DNA from: Campylobacterota bacterium
GTDB lineage: Bacteria > Campylobacterota > Campylobacteria > Campylobacterales > Sulfurovaceae
Assembly (NCBI GenBank): GCA_011330645.1
Contig: DRQB01000002.1
Location: 1-7,545 of the forward strand
Length of the DNA stretch: 7,545 nt
Direction of reading: 5' to 3'
The translations under genes were made by a program, and so were the position numbers. Shown here in pieces: positions 5,285-7,545 of this stretch. Under the pieces are notes generated by a model. The model ran no database searches, was not told the DNA's origin, and saw only the letters and a program-made list of their open reading frames with translations. The stretch's first letter is position 1, and every line of letters starts with the position of its first letter.

Positions 5285-6504
5285 TGAATACTAAAGCATG
5301 TAGCTTTTGTGAAGCCAAAGAGAGTGAAGAAAATCCTCTTATCGCAGGGGAAAATGCATACATTTGCTCAAACTGTGTAGTCTCTGCCTATAAAATTTTA
5401 TTTGGAGAAGAAGACTCCGATGAACTTACAACAAGTGAAGAGACACATATACTCTATACACCTAAAGAGATAGACAGTATGCTTTCTGAATATGTTATCG
5501 GTCAAGAGAAAGCGAAAAAAACCCTTTCTGTTGCTGTTTATAACCACTATAAACGTATTTTTAAAGACAATGTAGAAGATGCTACTCAAATTTCGAAGTC
5601 GAATGTTCTACTCATCGGACCAACAGGTTCGGGAAAAACACTTTTAGCACAAACCATTGCTAGATTTTTAAATGTACCTATTGCCATTGCTGATGCGACA
5701 AATCTTACAGAAGCTGGCTATGTAGGAGAAGATGTAGAAAACATTCTTACCAAACTGCTCATGGCAGCAGATGGTGATCCTGTACGCGCAGAACAAGGTA
5801 TCGTATTTATCGATGAAGTAGACAAAATCGCTCGTATGGGTGAAAACCGTTCTATTACACGTGATGTCTCTGGTGAGGGAGTGCAACAAGCCCTACTCAA
5901 GCTTATAGAAGGCTCTGTGGTAAACATCCCACCAAAAGGTGGACGCAAACACCCTAACCAAGACTTCATACAGATAGACACATCAAATATCCTCTTCATC
6001 TGTGGAGGTGCATTTGATGGGCTTAATGATATTTTAAAAAGAAGATTGGGTGCAAATACACTTGGATTTGGACAAGAAAAACGTTCTAAAAAAGAGGAAG
6101 AAAACCTTCTTCATTTGGTGGAAGCCGATGACTTAGTAAGTTATGGTCTCATCCCCGAGCTCATTGGACGTCTCCATGTACTTGCAACACTCGGTGAAAT
6201 AAGCAAAGAAGATATGGTACGTATTTTGATTGAACCTAAAAATTCATTGGTAAAACAATATCAAAAACTTTTTGCCATCGATGATGTCAAACTCACTTTT
6301 GAAGAGGATGCCCTTGCACATATTGCACAAAAAGCCATCGATAGAAAAACGGGTGCAAGAGGTTTACGTTCGATACTTGAAGAGATACTCTTGGATATTA
6401 TGTATGAACTTCCAGAACTCGCGGGATATGAAGTTGTCATAACAGATGAAGTTGTAGTATCTGGTGCAAAACCTTTATACATCAAAAATAAAAAAACAGC
6501 ATAA
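5284..6504 (+). CDS. clpX: ATP-dependent Clp protease ATP-binding subunit ClpX
   Basis: ClpX is the hexameric AAA+ unfoldase that recognises tagged proteins, unfolds them and feeds them to the ClpP peptidase. The 406 residues are close to the usual 410-425. The N-terminal zinc-binding domain has CSFC (6-9) and CSNC (28-31). The AAA+ module has Walker A GPTGSGKT (112-119), the pore-1 loop GYVG (145-148), Walker B VFIDE (174-178, catalytic Glu178), the RKH loop (221-223), arginine finger Arg296 in PELIGR, and sensor II GAR (357-359). LGF at 260-262 stands where E. coli has the ClpP-docking IGF loop, a conservative change. The ATG overlaps the lpxA stop by one base (ATAATG) and has AGGA at 5274-5277, so translation is probably coupled to lpxA. 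clpP is not in this window, so partnership with ClpP is known from the family and supported by the docking loop. Confidence 0.97.
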   Translation: MNTKACSFCEAKESEENPLIAGENAYICSNCVVSAYKILFGEEDSDELTTSEETHILYTPKEIDSMLSEYVIGQEKAKKTLSVAVYNHYKRIFKDNVEDATQISKSNVLLIGPTGSGKTLLAQTIARFLNVPIAIADATNLTEAGYVGEDVENILTKLLMAADGDPVRAEQGIVFIDEVDKIARMGENRSITRDVSGEGVQQALLKLIEGSVVNIPPKGGRKHPNQDFIQIDTSNILFICGGAFDGLNDILKRRLGANTLGFGQEKRSKKEEENLLHLVEADDLVSYGLIPELIGRLHVLATLGEISKEDMVRILIEPKNSLVKQYQKLFAIDDVKLTFEEDALAHIAQKAIDRKTGARGLRSILEEILLDIMYELPELAGYEVVITDEVVVSGAKPLYIKNKKTA

Positions 6505-6525
6505 CAACACAAAGGAAAAAGAAGA

Positions 6526-7545
6526 ATGTTTAAAAGAATACTAGGAATGTTTTCTAACGATTTAGCGATCGACTTAGGAACTGCAAATACACTTGTACTT
6601 GTCAAAGGACAGGGTATCTGCATTAATGAACCTTCAGTTGTTGCTATTCAATATGATAAACATGGTCAAGAGCGTATCTTGGCAGTAGGACAAGAAGCCA
6701 AAGATATGGTAGGGAAAACACCTGGTAATATCAAAGCAATTCGTCCTATGAAAGATGGTGTTATCGCTGATTTTGAAGTCACTGAAATGATGATTCGTTA
6801 TTTCATTGAGAAAGCACATAAAAGAAAAGGCTTTTTCTCTCCTCGAATCATTATCTGTGTACCTTATGGACTTACACAAGTGGAAAGACGTGCCGTAAAA
6901 GATTCTGCTGAAAATGCAGGCGCGCGTTACGTTTATCTTATTGAAGAGCCTATGGCAGCAGCTATTGGTGCAGGTGTGCCAGTCAAAGATCCAAATGGTA
7001 ACCTCGTAGTTGATATTGGTGGAGGAACCACAGAAATTGGGGTGACTTCTCTTGGTGGATTGGTACAAAGTAAATCTATCCGTATCGCAGGAGATCATAT
7101 TGATCAAGCCATTGTTGACTACATCAAAAAGAACTTTAACTTGCTTATTGGTGAACGTGTTGCTGAAGAGCTTAAAATCAAAATAGGGACAGCCATTCCA
7201 CTTGATGAAGAACTCACTACAACTGTACGTGGTAGAGACCAAGTAGAAGGATCTTTGGCTTCTATGGAAATCACATCAGAACATATTAGAGCAGCAATCA
7301 AAGATTCGCTTGAAGAGATAGCTGATGCATTACAGTCTGTACTTGAACAAACACCACCTGAACTTGCAGGAGACATTGTAGAAAATGGTATCGTTCTTAC
7401 TGGTGGAGGCGCACTTATTAGAGGATTGGACAAATATCTTTCTGATGTGGTGAAACTACCAGTATATATTGCAGAAGACCCACTTTTAGCTGTGGCTAAA
7501 GGAACAGGAAAAGCACTTGATGAGATAGATTTACTTCAGCAAATG
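6526..7545 (+). CDS. mreB: Rod-shape-determining protein MreB, 3' end cut by window
   Basis: MreB is the bacterial actin that forms membrane-bound filaments directing lateral wall synthesis with MreC, MreD, RodA and PBP2. I translated 340 codons with no stop before the right edge. Family members have about 340-347 residues, so only a few are likely missing. Phosphate 1 motif DLGTANT (16-22), the VVDIGGGTTEIGV stretch (161-173, phosphate 2), LIEEPMAAAIGAG (138-150) and LTGGGALIRG (291-300, adenosine motif) are all intact. CVPYGLTQVERRAV (111-124) is the usual conserved block. The MFKRILGMF start is short, basic and hydrophobic, suited to membrane contact. AAGGA at 6512-6516, nine bases before the ATG, supports this start. 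The gene follows clpX after 21 bases with no terminator, so it probably shares a transcript. mreC is expected just outside the window. Confidence 0.95.
   Translation, partial: MFKRILGMFSNDLAIDLGTANTLVLVKGQGICINEPSVVAIQYDKHGQERILAVGQEAKDMVGKTPGNIKAIRPMKDGVIADFEVTEMMIRYFIEKAHKRKGFFSPRIIICVPYGLTQVERRAVKDSAENAGARYVYLIEEPMAAAIGAGVPVKDPNGNLVVDIGGGTTEIGVTSLGGLVQSKSIRIAGDHIDQAIVDYIKKNFNLLIGERVAEELKIKIGTAIPLDEELTTTVRGRDQVEGSLASMEITSEHIRAAIKDSLEEIADALQSVLEQTPPELAGDIVENGIVLTGGGALIRGLDKYLSDVVKLPVYIAEDPLLAVAKGTGKALDEIDLLQQM

Noticed and set aside
6634..7242. Long - strand open frame (202 codons) opposite mreB
   Set aside because: It lies wholly within the conserved mreB frame, its translation is rich in Cys, Phe, Asn and Thr with no recognisable motif, and it has no convincing start context. 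It is an antisense shadow.

Overview
The window is core chromosomal DNA from a Gram-negative bacterium, most probably a member of the Campylobacterota (Epsilonproteobacteria) related to Sulfurovum or Sulfurimonas. The main reason is the gene run fabZ-lpxA-clpX-mreB, an order I know from Campylobacter and Helicobacter. The low to moderate G+C, the LpxB N-terminus (a SALEPSSNLHLKEVL-type start in place of the enterobacterial GEASGD) and the near absence of -35 boxes fit this. Genus level is inference. All eight genes I can support are on the + strand.

Region 1 (2-1033) is the 3' part of an NhaC-family Na+/H+ antiporter gene that enters from the left edge. Region 2 (1063-1662) is a small, very A+T-rich gene for a membrane protein with a K+-channel pore signature (TLGFGD) and no cytosolic RCK domain. 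It ends in a 27-bp near-perfect palindrome that spans its stop codon. Region 3 (1663-1835) is non-coding. It holds a REP-like hairpin (GTAG foot plus a GTCGGGG/CCCCGAC stem, read on the - strand) directly upstream of an extended -10 box for lpxB.

Region 4 (1836-3964) is lpxB followed by queH, overlapping by one base. LpxB makes lipid A disaccharide; QueH performs the last step of queuosine synthesis for tRNA and here carries a long C-terminal extension. Region 5 (3965-4031) is a 67-bp gap with a candidate promoter and a 13-pair stem-loop that would bury the fabZ ribosome binding site in read-through RNA. Region 6 (4032-7545) is the tight run fabZ, lpxA, clpX, mreB, with mreB leaving at the right edge a few codons before its expected end.

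The genes join cell-envelope building with housekeeping. FabZ feeds fatty acid and 3-hydroxyacyl-ACP pools, LpxA uses 3-hydroxyacyl-ACP to start lipid A, LpxB forms the lipid A disaccharide, and MreB organises wall elongation. ClpX is a protein unfoldase that travels with them. I see no CRISPR array, no complete mobile element, no RNA gene, and no convincing new multi-gene system. The parts worth a second look are the three intergenic structures, the foreign-looking channel gene and the QueH extension.
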